This document shows positions 32,253 through 43,690 of a stretch of DNA of 64,000 nt, piece after piece. Source of the stretch: Dryocosmus kuriphilus (taxonomy: Eukaryota; Arthropoda; Insecta; Hymenoptera; Cynipidae); assembly GCA_038277395.1 (NCBI GenBank), contig CM076190.1, forward strand, positions 245,625,256 through 245,689,255, read 5' to 3'. Numbering within the stretch: the stretch's first letter is position 1; every line of letters begins with the position of its first letter. The notes beneath the pieces were generated by a model. It had not been told where the DNA came from. It was given only the letters and a program-made list of their open reading frames with translations, and made no database searches. A program made the translations under genes and the position numbers.

Positions 32253-33395
32253 CTGTCGTTGTCGTTGTCGTTGTCGTTGTCGTCTGTTCCCACGATAACT
32301 TTCGAAGGACTAATCGGATTGGAGTGCGCTTTGGCATATTTCTTTAAGGTCCAAAAAGAAAGGAGGAGTTCGTTAACCAGCGGTTTTTGATTAACGGTTA
32401 TGGTTTTATCCATCAAAAACGGTTTTCACAAAATCAAAAAATCCATTTTCCGGCTAAACTATCAGAGATACAAAAAAAATGTAAGAAAGTAAAATTGTTC
32501 ATCTTCAAAAAATCTACAAATTTTGTCTTAACCGTTTTTTGATAAAATGAACAGTTTTTGATTTAATCAAGAAAACGCTATTAAAATTAAAAAACTGGTT
32601 TCCCGCCAAAATATTCAAGATACCAAAAAATAGTAGAGAACAAAGTTGTTCAATTTAAAAAGGTCTACAAATTTTGTTTTAACTATTTTTTCATAAAATG
32701 CACGGTTTTTGTTTTAATCGATAAAACGTTATTAAAAATTAAAGATTTCAAATTCTCCGCCAAACTATGGAAGATACGAAAAAATAATTATAAACAAAGT
32801 TATTCGTCTTTAAATTGTCTACAAATTTGCTCTCTATCATTTTTTTGATCAGATGCGTAGTTTTTGAGTTATTCGTGAAATATGTTATGAAATATAAAGA
32901 AAAACACTTTTCAGCAAAACTGTGCAAGATATGAGAAAATATTAACAAGCAGAATTGTTCACCTTGAAAATAACTACAAAATTTATTTATAAGACTCATC
33001 GTTTTACTTTTAAGAATCGAAATCCTGTATTGTAAAAATTTGGAAAATCAAAAAGAGCTTTACCAATCTATAATGTGTTTTAAAGAAACGTAATTATCGA
33101 GCGCGAAGCGCGAGTGTCATGATGAGAATGTATTCCTTAAGGGCGATAGAGCCTTAAGTAAAATAATTTCTTTTGTAATTTCTAATTTAAAGGTTTATAC
33201 GATCTATAAACACCGAGCGCGTAGCGCGAGGTGAATAATCTATCGAGCGCGAAGCATGAGTGCCGTAAATAACGTATCGAGCGCAAAGCACGAGTGCCAA
33301 CAGACGCGCGCGCTAGGCGCGCTCATACTTCGCGCGAAGCGCGGCGCGCGTAGCGCGCGATGAGAATGTGCCCGCGCAGCGGGCAGATTTTTTTT
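32085..33395 (+). mobile_element. Dispersed repeat family, copy D (full length, with (GTCGTT)n)
   Basis: Follows directly after the CR1 3' end. Head ACATTCTCATCAGAGAAGG, then CACGTTTTAAGACCTCCTG, CTGTCTGTCTGTTGG and a hexanucleotide (GTCGTT)n run at 32214-32284. After that come CACGATAACTTTCGAAGG, AACCAGCGGTTTTTG, four TCTACAAATTT blocks and AATCGAAATCCTGTATTG, with the GCGC hairpin cluster at 33095-33390. Best reference copy in the window. Confidence 0.75.
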
Positions 33396-33445
33396 ATCAT
33401 GTTACCCTCTAAATGGCCTAATTGGGTCGCGGGGAAAGTACTTGA

Positions 33446-33480
33446 AAATAAAAAAATAAATAAATAAATAAATAAATAAA
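33446..33480 (+). repeat. (AAAT)n microsatellite
   Basis: A run of ATAA/AAAT tetranucleotides directly after the dispersed-repeat copy D. Between it and 33840 nothing else is recognised. Confidence 0.85.
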
Positions 33481-33839
33481 CATGTATAAGTACAGTGTCA
33501 GGTGCTAACGTCTAAAGCGATCGAAGATGCTGATTACTTACTGGTAGAAGCTGCAATGAAAATTGCAATTTCTCATAAACTATTATTATTGTTGCTATTG
33601 TTGTTATTTTAGTTATTTTAATGCAATTTTTACAAAAATCAAAAGAAAACGTTTATTTCAAGAAATTGAGTAAATGTAATGTGGCCGAACAAAACGACAT
33701 TGATTACAGTACTGGGAATTCGTAAATTGTACATTCTGTAACATAGGATGTTTTAAAAAAAGCATTAAGAATACTAAAGTGATTGTAAGAACCTTGAAAT
33801 TAAAGATGGTTTGATCTCAACGCCGCATAAAATGTATAC

Positions 33840-35260
33840 GTTAGTAGAAAAACTTACAGCTGTGTAAATTGTAGCTAGAAATTATTTAGGTAATTGAGGA
33901 AAATATTCCCACTGTTAGTTGCAGCTAATTTTCGTACGTTTTTTAAAACAATTGATTAGGAATTATGCAATTGTTGTTTTTATAAACAATATTTTTATTA
34001 ATTAAAATATTTAAATAAACTTTATCTGTTGAGAACGACTTTTGACACGCAAAACTGCAATTACTTTCATCCAAAGTAACAAAAATAGAATGAACCCTAA
34101 CATATTACTTATTAGAATATATAAGAATTGGAATTTTTACCTAAAGTGAGAGCAAAAATATAAAAATCTAAATAACTATTGTGAAATTAACAATTTTAGC
34201 AAGAAATATTTTTTCTAAATTTCGTTTTCATATTTTTGCGCTGCAAGTTTTTTTTATCTGCAAAGTGTCCAATTTTTTATGTCATCTTAGGTGTCAAAGT
34301 GTGCATTTTGGGCCTATTTAAATGTTGTCCAATCTCCTAGGGCAATTTTGGTGAATTTTCTTCGTTAAGGGTAATTTTTTTTTTGCACAGGAGGTTTTGC
34401 TTATCTTCAATGTTTATAATTTTCTATATTTTATCTGGGGAGTCAAATAGTACATTTTAGGTCTACTTAAATTTTGTACAATTCACTAGGACAATTTTAG
34501 TGAATTTTTTCATTAAGGGTGTTTGATATTTCTGTGCGCAGGAAGTTTTCCTTATCTACAACGTTTCCAATTTTGCATATATTATCTGTGTAGTCAAAAA
34601 AAGCATTTTGGGCGTACTTAAATGTTGCACAATCTATGAGGGGAATTTTTTACATTTTTTTCATTAAGAGTAGGTAATTTTTTTCCTGCGCAGTAAATTT
34701 TTCTTATTTAAAATGTCTCCAATTTTTTTATGTTATCTGGGTAGCCAAAAGGACCATTTTGGGCTTACTAAAATGTTGCAAATTCTGTTGGGGAAATTTT
34801 TGTTCATTTTTCTTTAATTAAGAGTGGATAGACTTTTTTTTGCGCAGGGAGTTTTCCTTTTATACAATTTTTGTACATTTTTAAACTATCTGGGGAGTCA
34901 AAAAGAGAATTTCGGCCTCATTTCAAAGTTGCACTATCTATTACGGAAATTTTGGTAATTTTTTTTAAGGGTAATTAGTCCTTTTTTGCGCAAGGAGTTT
35001 CCCTTATCTACAATGTTTTTAATTTTTTTATGTATTACCTGGGGCTTTTAGAAGAGAATTCTGAGGCTACTTAAGATTCGCACAATCTACTAGAGCAATT
35101 TTGGTGAATTGCTTTCGTTAAGAGTGATGGTTTTTTTTTCTGCGCATGAAGTTTTCCTTGTCTACAATATACATAATTTTGTTATATGTACCTTATCTGA
35201 GGTTCCAAAGTAGAATTTTGGGCCCGTTAAAAGCTGCATTATCTATTAGGACGAATAGAA
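33840..35260 (+). repeat. Repeat element with internal ~150-bp tandem units, copy 1
   Basis: A head (33840-34000: CAGCTGTGTAAATTGTAG, GAAATTATTTAGGTAATTGAG, ATTAGGAATTATGCAATTG) is followed by seven AT-rich units of about 145-155 bp. These start near 34239, 34383, 34533, 34685, 34840, 34986 and 35140. Each unit carries TGCGCAGGAAGTTTTCCTTATC, an ATTATCTGGGGAGTCAAA box, ATTTTGGGCCTACTTAAA and GGGCAATTTTGGTGAATTT (variants; motifs listed separately). The same head and three units recur at 44330-45140. Confidence 0.75.
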
Positions 35261-35269
35261 CTTAATACT

Positions 35270-35700
35270 CGTATTTCGTGTACGAGTGGCTGGAATTCTT
35301 TGGAGGTGGTTAAGGTCAATTAAACCTAGTGCATGGCTAAACCTAATGCATGCACCTAGTGCAATTAGATAAAGAAAAGTAAAACAAAATAAGATAAATA
35401 GAGTAAAACAAGAAATAAAACAAAAATGAACTAGAAAAAAGATTTAAAAAAGAAAAAACCAAAGCCAGTTTTTAGATTTAGATATTTTCTAAATACTTTT
35501 TAATTATAATACTGCGTATTACTTCGGTCATGTTTATCAGGCTCCATAACTAGAAGGGATACTTTGGGTCTTTGGATCTTTTCGAAGCCATTTAGTATTT
35601 CTTATTATTATCAAAATTGCATGATATTAAGTAGACTTACGTATAAAGCTCAGAAGAACTGTGCAGGCAAAGAGTAGAATGATGCCATTCATTGTTCCTA
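35270..35700. other. AT-rich, nothing recognised
   Basis: Contains A-rich low-complexity sequence (35380-35460) and short CCTAGTGCA/CTAATGCA motifs. No gene or clear repeat. Confidence 0.4.
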
Positions 35701-36010
35701 AATACGAGAGAACGTAACCGCTGGTTAACGAACTCGTCCTTTCTTTTTACCCCTTAAAGAAGTGTACCAAAGCGCACTCCAATCCGATTAGTCCTTCGAA
35801 AGTTATCGTGACCACAGGCGACAACGACAACAACGACAACGACAGCGACGACAACAGACAGACAGACACGGTCGTAAAAACCGTTTTTTCTGACTCAGGG
35901 GGTATCAAAACGTGGAGATTTCATGAAATCCGCGAAAGTCAAATTTTACATAAATCTAATACCTTGTCTGATGAGAATGTAAAAATTGCATTTTTCAGCC
36001 AAACTGTGTA
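35700..36010 (-). mobile_element. Dispersed repeat family, copy E1 (head end, inverted)
   Basis: Reverse-oriented: CGCTGGTTAACGAACTCGTC, CTTCGAAAGTTATCGTG, ACAGACAGACA and AAAACGTGGAGATTTCATG, ending in GATGAGAATGT. It covers only the first 300 bp of the family. Confidence 0.7.
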
Positions 36011-36119
36011 AAAAATGAAGAAATTTACATTCTAGATATAATTTCATTGATTGCTGAGCGCGAGAAATGTGATTAGATTGCGCCTGAGTAGCGGGCAGAT
36101 TTTTCAATAACTATCCAAT

Positions 36120-36775
36120 CCGATTAGTCGCTGAAAAGTGGTTTTCTTTATATTTCATAAAATATTTCACGAATAACTCAAAAACTACACGTCTGATCAA
36201 AAAAATGATAGAAAACAAATTTGTAGATCTTTTTAAGGCGAACAACTTTGTTTATTATTATTTTTCTGTATCTTGTATAGTTTGGCGGAAAATTTGAAAT
36301 TTTTGATTAATAATAACGTTTTCTCGATTGAAACAAAAACTGTGCATTTTATCAAAAAATAGTTAATATAAAATTTGTAGAATTCTTCGAGATGAACAAT
36401 TTTACTTTCTTACATTTTTTTTGTACCTCTCATAGTTTAGCCGGAAAATGGATTTCTTGATTTTGTGAAAACCGTTTTTGATGGATAAAACCATAACCGT
36501 TAGTCAAAAGTGGCCGGTTAACGTACTCGTCTTTACTTTTTACGTTTTAAAGAAGTATGCCAAAGCGCAACCCAATCCGAATAGTCCTTCAAAGGTTATC
36601 GTGTTCACAGACTACGACAACGACGACAACAACAACAACGACAGACAGACACCATTGCAAAAACCGTTTTTTCTGACTCAGGGGGTCTCAAAACGTGGAG
36701 ATTTGATGAAATCCGTGAAAGTCATTTTTCACATAAAACTAATACCTTCTCATTGAGATGAGAATGTAATATACA
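36120..36775 (-). mobile_element. Dispersed repeat family, copy E2 (inverted)
   Basis: Reverse-oriented middle and head of the family (AAAGAAAACCACTTTTC side at 36135, ATGGATAAAACCATAACCG at 36480, ACAGACAGACACC at 36640, GAGATGAGAATGT at 36760). A short GCGC-like remnant lies at 36055-36105. It abuts the start of RTE copy 2. Confidence 0.7.
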
Positions 36776-38413
36776 TAAGGCCACCTGGAAGTCACCAGAT
36801 GGTATCACTCACAATCAGATTGATCGCGTTTTAATTGACAGAAGACGCCATAAAAACATTCTCGATTTAAGATAGTACAGGGAAGCGGATTTAAATTCAG
36901 ACAACTTTCTCGTGGTAGTGATACTAAAATCTAGACAGCGTTAAATAAGAAAACTAGGCCTCCAGAGCCAACAGTTCGTTTCAATATAGATGAGCTTAAA
37001 ATACCAACAGAAGCATTGAATTATCAAGTAAAGATTACGACTAGTTTCGATGCTCTTCGAAAACAGGGAGACGATAGCGATAATTGTGAGAAGGACCCGG
37101 AAACCCTGTGGTTCAATATGAAAGAGGCGATAAAGACAGCCGCGAAAAGTACCATTTGTTTAAAGAAAGTAACCAAAAGCAAACCGTGGTTATACGAAGA
37201 GTGCAAACTATGGTTGAAAAAGCGAACAAAGGCCAAAGAAATTGGTTTACAAAATAAGTGCGATCAAACCCATAATAAGTATCTCGAGATTAGTAAAATT
37301 ACAAATAGGTTTTATAGATCAAAGAGAATGGAGCGGGAAAAGGATAAAATACTAGAAATAGACACGCATAATAAACAAAGTAATCCGCCTGAGATGAACA
37401 GCGAAATTAATTTGTTAAGGAAAGGCTTTCAAAGTGGAAGGGAAGTAATTAGGGATGAGAATGACAATCTATTAGCTGATGCCACAGAGATACTAAATTT
37501 AAGGAAAAGTTATGTGGATAAGCTACTGAACGTACGCAAAGTCCCCGTTGAAGCTAATCTCGGTGAAATCCACACTTCTGATCCACTAATTGATGAGCCT
37601 ACTGATCAAGAAATATAAATGGCAATGAAGAAGTTGAAAAATAACAAAGCCGCGGGCATTGAGGACCTACCGTCAGAACTGCTAAGAAAGCGGGGGCCCT
37701 CGCCTTACAAGGCAAATTTGCATATTAATACACGCAATCTGAAAAACAGAACGCATACCGGAGGAATGGAATACCTTTACTATTATACCTATTTTTAAGA
37801 AAGGCGTTAAAACGAACCATAAGAATTATCGGGAATTTTACTTGTCCCTTCGTGCTATAAGATCCTAACGGATGTAATCTTAAGTAGACTAACGCCTTCT
37901 GCTGAGGAAATCATTAGGGATTACCATTGGGGCTTCCGCCGAAACCGGTCTACAAGCGATCAAATGTTTACAATTAGGCAACTGATATAAAAGAAACGGA
38001 AATTTAATGAAGCAATACATCAGCCATTTATCGACTACAAAAAAGCTTACGACTCTATTATATGCGCACGAATGTACTCGATTCTGGAGTTCTTTGGTGT
38101 ACCACGGAGATTGGTTAGACTTATCGCAGTTTGCTTAAGCGGCAGTAGGTGTAGGATACGCGTAAGCGGAAGTTTATCTGAAGAGTTTTTGATCCCCGAT
38201 GGCCTGAAACAGGGCGACGCAATTCCGTGCATCCTTTTCAACTTAGTTTTAGAATACGTGGTCAGACTAGTACAAACCAATCGGTCCGGTGTTACCCTCA
38301 ATGGGATAATACCAACTCTGGGATATGCGGATGATCTCGACATACTCGGGGATGATAAAGAAACGGTAGCTAAAAATGCGGAAATCTTGATCACAAAAGA
38401 GAAGAAAATAGGT
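36776..38413 (+). pseudogene. RTE polyprotein, endonuclease end and reverse transcriptase (broken)
   Basis: The endonuclease end reads TWKSPDGITHNQIDRVLID; the expected catalytic SDH near 36895 is SDN and a stop precedes it. The frame 37016-37618 is the linker plus RT start (KSKPWLYEECKLWLKKR, EVIRDENDNLL). A TAA at 37616-37618 is followed by AMKKLKNNKAAG, the conserved RT entry block. The frame 38072-38419 has GVPRRLVRL, IPDGLKQGDAIPCILFN and an intact GYADDLDIL box. Several stops and frame changes between 37618 and 38060 make it inactive. The family nicks and copies itself into chromosomal targets. Confidence 0.85.
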
Positions 38414-38800
38414 ATATAAAGATGTTGGTTTTTTTTGGATTTCACTGATCATTTTTCTCTTTTTTATTATTAAAAAGCGAGCTTTCGCTCCTCAAAGAGG
38501 GGCCTCATCAGGTTTATGATAATGGCTGACAATTTCTACAGCAGGAATTAAATATAAGATCTTTTAAATTTCGAAATACAAACGTAAATTATAAGTGTCA
38601 TACAACATAACCTATCTTACCTGTGGATATTTTTTATTTTTTATACTAAAAGTGTGATCAATAAGTTTAGAAATGTCAAAAGTAACAACCAGTTTTTTTA
38701 AAATATATAATAAAAAGTATGTACACATTTTTCTCTCTCTCCAAGTAGAGATTTTTTTAAGAAAAACATAATGCAGAGTTCTTGAATGCATTCGTCTACT
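38414..38800 (-). repeat. PLE pseudo-LTR, downstream copy
   Basis: Matches 41800-42127 in the same orientation, including the ribozyme-like motif, the TTTCGAAATACAAACGTAAA block and the ATAATAAAAAGTATGTACAC block. After it, 38760-38800 matches the loop between the two 5' copies in reversed orientation. The neighbouring 38800-39295 is non-coding PLE spacer. Confidence 0.8.
38462..38525 (-). ncRNA. Hammerhead-ribozyme-like motif in downstream PLE pseudo-LTR
   Basis: Same core as the upstream copy: CTGATGA, the identical stem II, then GAAAGCTC. AGCT is self-complementary, so two molecules could supply stem III to each other, as proposed for minimal PLE hammerheads. Stem I is weaker here because the flank reads GCTTTTTAATAAT. 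Confidence 0.65.
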
Positions 38801-39294
38801 TGGAGAGGAGAGAACTGAGGTGGACCTTAGAGGAAACTAGGTATAGACGTAAGATGGTGGGGAGAGACAGAAATACAGTGCATTTGTAGGTTAACAAATA
38901 TTTTTAAATGACGATGAGGTTATGACATATTTTTTACAATTTTTTGTTTGTAGTAATATATACATATATGAGTAAAAAAGTGTAACAGCATAATAATATA
39001 AAATTACGGCATATGAATTACCAATAATACCAAGTATTGAGAAACACCTGGTCAAGGCATCCGAGTTTCGTTTCAAGTTTTAGAATTAGCAATACACAGT
39101 CGAAAACTTCTATACATAAATATAGGATAGATAAAACATAAGGAAAAAAGGGGGTTATGTATAAAATTGAATATATAGTACAATATCCGATAATAATACC
39201 AATAATACTGAGTGAAGTAATCAATCAGTCAAGGCGTCCGGGTTTCCTTTCAAGTTTTAGGATTGGTATTATTTTAGGGGGTCGATAAGATTAG

Positions 39295-41733
39295 ATTATG
39301 ATAAATTTTACTAAGATAATCTATTTCTGACCTTTTATTTACTGAGTTTTGATTTTTGACTATAAAAAACATCTCCTTAAAGTTCCTTCTTCTATAATTT
39401 AGTTCATAACTAAGTATTTTGGTATATTTAAAGTTAAACATATGGTTTTTTCATGTGAGTGTGTAACTAAAGCTGTGCTTCTAGAACCTTTTTTGCAATC
39501 ATTTATGTGTTCTCTAATTCTGTTTTTGATATATCTTTTTGTTTGACCAATATATACAGATCCACATTCACATGGAATTGAATATATAACATGCGTATTC
39601 ATTTCGAAAGGTGTTTTATCTTTGTTTTTTGAAAAACATCTATAGGAATCTTTTTGATAAGTGAAAACGACTTTAATGTTGTATTTTTGGAAGATATTAT
39701 TATAAACTCTAGAAATTTCTTTTGTATAAGGTAAGACGATGCTATTTTTAGTATCAAAAGTAGTGTTATTTTTGGTTGAAGTGTTTTTTATATTTTCGAA
39801 TCTTTTATTAATGTATTTTTTGATAAAGTTATTAGGATAGTTATTACTTTTTCAAATATTATAGACCTTGGATAAATTACTTTTGTAAAATTGATCATTT
39901 GATAATTTGATAGCTCTGTCAACAAGATTGTAAATGACGGAAATTTTATCTTTAATAGATATATTTGAATTGAAATTCACATATCTACCTGAGTTTGATG
40001 TTTTCTAATACCAATTTGTTAATAAGTTATTATTATCACGAATTATTGTAATATCTAAGAAGTTAATTTTATAGTCTGATTCTATTTCAACTGTGAACTT
40101 TAATTTAGGATGATATGAGTTAAAAGATACTAGTAGCTCATTAATTTTTTTTTTTCTGGTACACAAGTGAGTATGTCATCGACATTTCTATAGAAAAAAA
40201 GGTGTTCAAAAGGAAGGTTGTTCAAAACATCTTGTTATAATTTCTCCATAACAATATCAGAAATTACACTGGATAACGGGGAGCTCATTGGTGTTCCATG
40301 TGTTTGTTTAAAGAAATCATTTTGGAAAATACAATAGGAGTTGTCAATACAAAATTCGACTAGTTCTAAAAATTGTTTGACAGGAATATTAGTAAAGGAT
40401 CTAACTTTGTACCAATTAAGTTTTATATTATTGATCACTAGATCTTTAGGTATATTTGTGTAAAGTGATTTGACATCAAGAGAAACAAATTTATAATTAT
40501 TAGGAACTTTAATATTTTTAAGTTTATTTATAAGATCAAAAATATTTTTTACGTAAGTGTTACTTTTGCCAATTATTTGTTTTAATGGTTCACTTAGAAA
40601 TTTTGATAGACGTAATAATGGAGAATTAGAGAAAGAAGTAACAGGTCTCATAGGTACATCTGGCTTGTGAATTTTTGCGAGACCATAGAATTTTGGAGCA
40701 ACAGAATTATAACTCTTTAGAGTTTTTAGCTAGGTCTGTGTTTATATATTTTTTTATTAATAGTTTGCTAATCATTAAATTTACATTACTCTGTATCAAG
40801 TTAGTTGGGTCTCTTGGCAATTTTTTATATGATTGTGGATCAGACAAAAGGTTGTAACATTTTTCCAAGTAACCTTTTTTACTTAAAACTACACTAGTAT
40901 TGCTTTTATCAGCATTAGTGATGATAATGTTAGGGTTATCTAATAGGAATAATTTATTTTTTTTACCAAGAATGTCATTTTCAGAGAAAATTTTATTTTT
41001 AGGGTTGTTATTTGAGTATAGTAAAAGTCTGTTAGAAATGCATGAGCGTAAGTTTGTTTTTTCAGAGGTGGAGATGAGATCAATTTTTTCTTCTATATTT
41101 GCTATAGTATTTTTAATGATTTTAGATTTATTATGATTCTTTGTACAAAATTTATCACCGAGACTTAGGAAATAACCTATTTCATCAGGAATGTGTGTGT
41201 TAGATAAATTTATAAGCCATTTTTTATTAGCACTTTTTTGGGGTTTTATATTGTAATAAGTTTCTTTAAGCCATGTGAATTTTTGTATTGAATTTTTAAT
41301 GAGATGTTTTTCATATTTGTCGATAATTTCTTTTTGACAAAAGAAAAATACTGAAACTTGATTATCTATAGCTAGATTTTCAAGTTTATTTTCTAAAAGA
41401 GAAGTTTCCTTTATAAGTTGATTTATTCTATAATTAATGTCTTTAATCTCGAATTTTAAAGTTTTTATCTTAAAATTCATACATGCTTTTTTATAATAGT
41501 TGTTACATAAAGGGATAAAAATTAGTTTTTTGTTCTGAATTAATTATATGTGCAGGAATAAAACCTTCGGATTTGCACCTCGAGAGGAATCTAATTTGAT
41601 TTTTAAGGTTAGATAGAGTGGTTACCTTTTTTACCCATATTTGTAGATGCTTTACAAAAGTTTCAGTGTAAGTTCTTCTTAGTATAGTAAAAAATCTAAA
41701 ATTCTCATCTTCGCTATGTAATGTTGAAACCAT
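39295..41733 (-). pseudogene. PLE reverse transcriptase-GIY-YIG endonuclease ORF (slightly broken)
   Basis: The N-terminal part (41733-41503, 41480-40707) is Lys/Asn-rich and ends with IIITNADKSNTSVVLSKKGY, the PLE finger motif. 40651-40235 is the RT core (RPVTSFSNSPLLRLSKFL, FVSLDVKSLYTNIP, QTHGTPMSSPLSSVISDI). In the next frame FFYRNVDDILTCVP (about 40195-40155) keeps the catalytic DD pair. 39602-39399 is the endonuclease, with IYSIPCECGSVYIGQTKR and NRIREH. Its Glu/Asn end (NFKEMFFIV, SVNKRSEIDYLSKIYH) continues to about 39295 in a shifted frame. Stops or shifts occur near 41490, 40680, 40235, 40010, 39855 and 39420. The enzyme would nick DNA and prime cDNA, in a telomerase-like way. Confidence 0.85.
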
Positions 41734-41751
41734 TTTATTTTAAATCTTAAA

Positions 41752-42135
41752 TTAGATATATAAGATGATGGTGGTTGTCGATCAGGGATGATATATGTAA
41801 ATAAAAATGTTGGTTTTTTTCGATTTCATTGATCATTTTTCTCTTTTTTGTTATTATAATAAGCGAGTTTTCGCTCCTCAAAGAGGGGCCTCATCAGGTT
41901 TATGATAATGGTTGACAATTTCTACAGCTGGCGAATTAAATATAAGATTTTTTAAATTTCGAAATACAAACGTAAATTATAAGTGTCATACGACATAACC
42001 AATCTTACCTGTGGATATATAAGATTTTTTATACTAAAAGTGTGATCAATAAGTCTAAAAATGTTAAAAGTAACAACCAGTTTTTTTAAATATATAATAA
42101 AAAGTATGTACACTTTTTTCTCTCTCTAGACGAAT
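41752..42135 (-). repeat. PLE pseudo-LTR, upstream copy
   Basis: Direct copy of the 38414-38800 repeat, extended at the body side by a segment around GTCGATCAGGGATGATATA (about 41775-41800) that also occurs at the far end of the inverted copy (42515-42535, reversed). Confidence 0.8.
41849..41912 (-). ncRNA. Hammerhead-ribozyme-like motif in upstream PLE pseudo-LTR
   Basis: On the minus strand the pseudo-LTR reads CTGATGA, then a stem-loop (GGCCCCTCTTTGAGGAGC, loop TTT, one mismatch), then GAAA, the conserved hammerhead core. TTATCATAAAC just before CTGATGA can pair with GCTTATTATAA just after the core (9 of 11 pairs), forming stem I. The presumed cleavage site is after CTC, with a nearly absent stem III. 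PLEs are known to carry minimal hammerheads that are thought to act as dimers; this fits. Activity is inferred, not shown. Confidence 0.7.
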
Positions 42136-42179
42136 GCATACAAGAACTCTGCATTATGTTTTTCTTAAAAAGATCTCTA

Positions 42180-42556
42180 CTTGGAGAGAGAGAAAAATGT
42201 GTACACACTTTTTATTATATATTTTTAAAAACTGGTTGTTACTTTTAACATTTTTAAACTTATTGATCACACTTTTAGTATAAAAAATCTAAAATATCCA
42301 CAGGTAAGATAGGTTATGTTGTATGACACTTATAATTTACGTTTGTATTTCGAAATTTAAAAAATCTTATATTTAATTCCAGCTGTAGAAATTGTCAACC
42401 ATTATCATAAACCTCATGAGGCCCCTCTTTGACGAGCGAAAGCTCGCTTTTTAATAATAAAAAAGAGAAAAAAATGATCAGTGAGATCGAAAAGAACCAA
42501 CATCTTTATTTACATATATCATCCCTGATCGACAACCAGCATCATCTTATATAGAC
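42180..42556 (+). repeat. PLE inverted terminal copy
   Basis: Near-exact reverse complement of 41752-42127, separated from it by a loop of about 55 bp (42128-42180). Transcribed RNA could fold into a very long hairpin. Such inverted partial copies are usual at PLE 5' ends. Confidence 0.85.
42401..42463 (+). ncRNA. Degenerate hammerhead-like motif in the inverted PLE copy
   Basis: The inverted copy has CTCATGA in place of CTGATGA (the essential G is lost) and a G-to-C change in stem II (TTTGACGAGC). By hammerhead rules it should not cleave. Confidence 0.6.
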
Positions 42557-42568
42557 AAGAAAATAGGT

Positions 42569-43275
42569 TTAGAGGTAAGCGAATATTAGAACAAAGCAAT
42601 GAAGAGGGGTTCTAATGACCGGAAGTATGAAATTTGAAAGAGGTGATGAGCTTAAATACCTCGGGACTACTATAACTAACGACAGTAACATTAAAACAGA
42701 AATAAGCAGGCGGCTGCACGCTGGAAATGGGTGCTGCTATGCAAAAAATACATTACTAAAATCGCGATTGTTATCTAGAAACACCGAAGTAAGGATTTAC
42801 AAAATGATAATAATGCCGGTCGTCATGTACGTGGGCGAAACGTGGGCACTGACAAAAGAAGAGGAGAACAGGTTTAGAGTATTCGAAAATAAAGTAGTCT
42901 ACTTAGAAAATTCTATGGTCCCAGAAGGAACGAAGAGACTTGTGATTGGAGAAAAATGCATAATGATGAGCTGCATGCTCTCTAAGGGTCAGTAAATATT
43001 AATAGGCTAATGAAAGCACGCAAATTAAGCTGGGCGAGACATGTTGCAAGAATGGGCAACGAAAGAACTGTCGCGCATGTTTTTAGAGGGAAAACGATTA
43101 GTAAGAGATGTCTAGGCAGACAGAGAAACAGACGGGAGGAAAACGTAAGGGACGATCTATAAGAGCTAGGACATGATTATTTAAACTGGATGGAAGATGC
43201 ACAGGATAGAGATGCGTGGCGGTTCTGGGTAGCTGAGGCAAGGAACTTCCGAGTTCGCAAAGCTACACTACAATA
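42569..43275 (+). pseudogene. RTE polyprotein C-terminal part (after the PLE insertion)
   Basis: The frame 42615-42995 reads DELKYLGTTITNDSN, RRLHAGNGCCY, SRLLSRNTEVRIYK and WALTKEEENRFRVFENKV, then shifts; 43000-43260 continues in another frame with KLSWARHVARMGNE, RREENVRDDL and DAQDRDAWRFWVAEARNF. This is the usual RTE tail, ending with a stop at about 43275. A stop within RDDL-x-ELGHD (about 43160) adds to the damage. Confidence 0.8.
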
Positions 43276-43289
43276 AGATTGATGATATT

Positions 43290-43690
43290 AATAATTATTA
43301 TTGTTATTACTATATTGGGTGGCTGCCTATGGAAAAAAAAACTCCAATTGTCACTCAGGCAAAGAGATTGAATGCAGCGTCTGTGCAAGGATTAGTTCAG
43401 TTTTACCACCCTCCTTCTAAATTACAAAGTATTTACTTTTTGGGCAACTTAGTTACCCCCCAAATGAGAGGGAGGGGTGGGAATACCCCCCCCCCCATTT
43501 GGTAATTCCAATTTTAGGTTTTATAATTTTTAAGAACCTCAATTGCGCTGTTATGCGTCATCAGGCAAAAATTGTGAAAAAAATGAAAATAATGAACAGA
43601 ATAATAATGGCTTTCAAATGCGCGCATATGCGCCACAAAAATTTTCATGTGCTGAAAGAGCCTTACAAACATTTCATCCATCTAACTACT
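43290..43690. other. No gene recognised; C-run
   Basis: Holds a C11 run at 43487-43497 and AT-rich sequence. Nothing coding. Confidence 0.35.

Larger units (their letters stand above)
38414..42556 (-). mobile_element. Penelope-like element with pseudo-LTRs, inverted third copy and 12-bp target duplication
   Basis: A 4.1-kb insertion in RTE copy 2 with AAGAAAATAGGT duplicated at both borders. Read on the minus strand: an inverted partial copy (42556-42180), a pseudo-LTR (42135-41752), the RT-GIY-YIG coding body (41733-39295), a spacer with an imperfect 170-bp direct repeat (39031-39100 and 39200-39270), and a downstream pseudo-LTR (38800-38414). Direct plus inverted terminal copies and a variable-length target duplication are the hallmark of PLEs. 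Few coding lesions and similar repeat copies suggest recent insertion. Confidence 0.9.
36776..43285 (+). mobile_element. RTE-type non-LTR retrotransposon, copy 2, interrupted by a Penelope-like element
   Basis: Contains the end of the endonuclease (36776-36950), linker, RT, and C-terminal region up to 43275. A short AT-rich ATTATTATT-type tail follows, typical of RTE 3' ends. 5' truncated within the endonuclease. The PLE at 38414-42556 splits it, with AAGAAAATAGGT on both sides (38402-38413 and 42557-42568). Confidence 0.85.

Noticed and set aside
33095..33390. CRISPR-like array suspicion for the GCGC hairpin cluster
   Set aside because: No constant repeat with unique spacers of equal size, and the host is eukaryotic.
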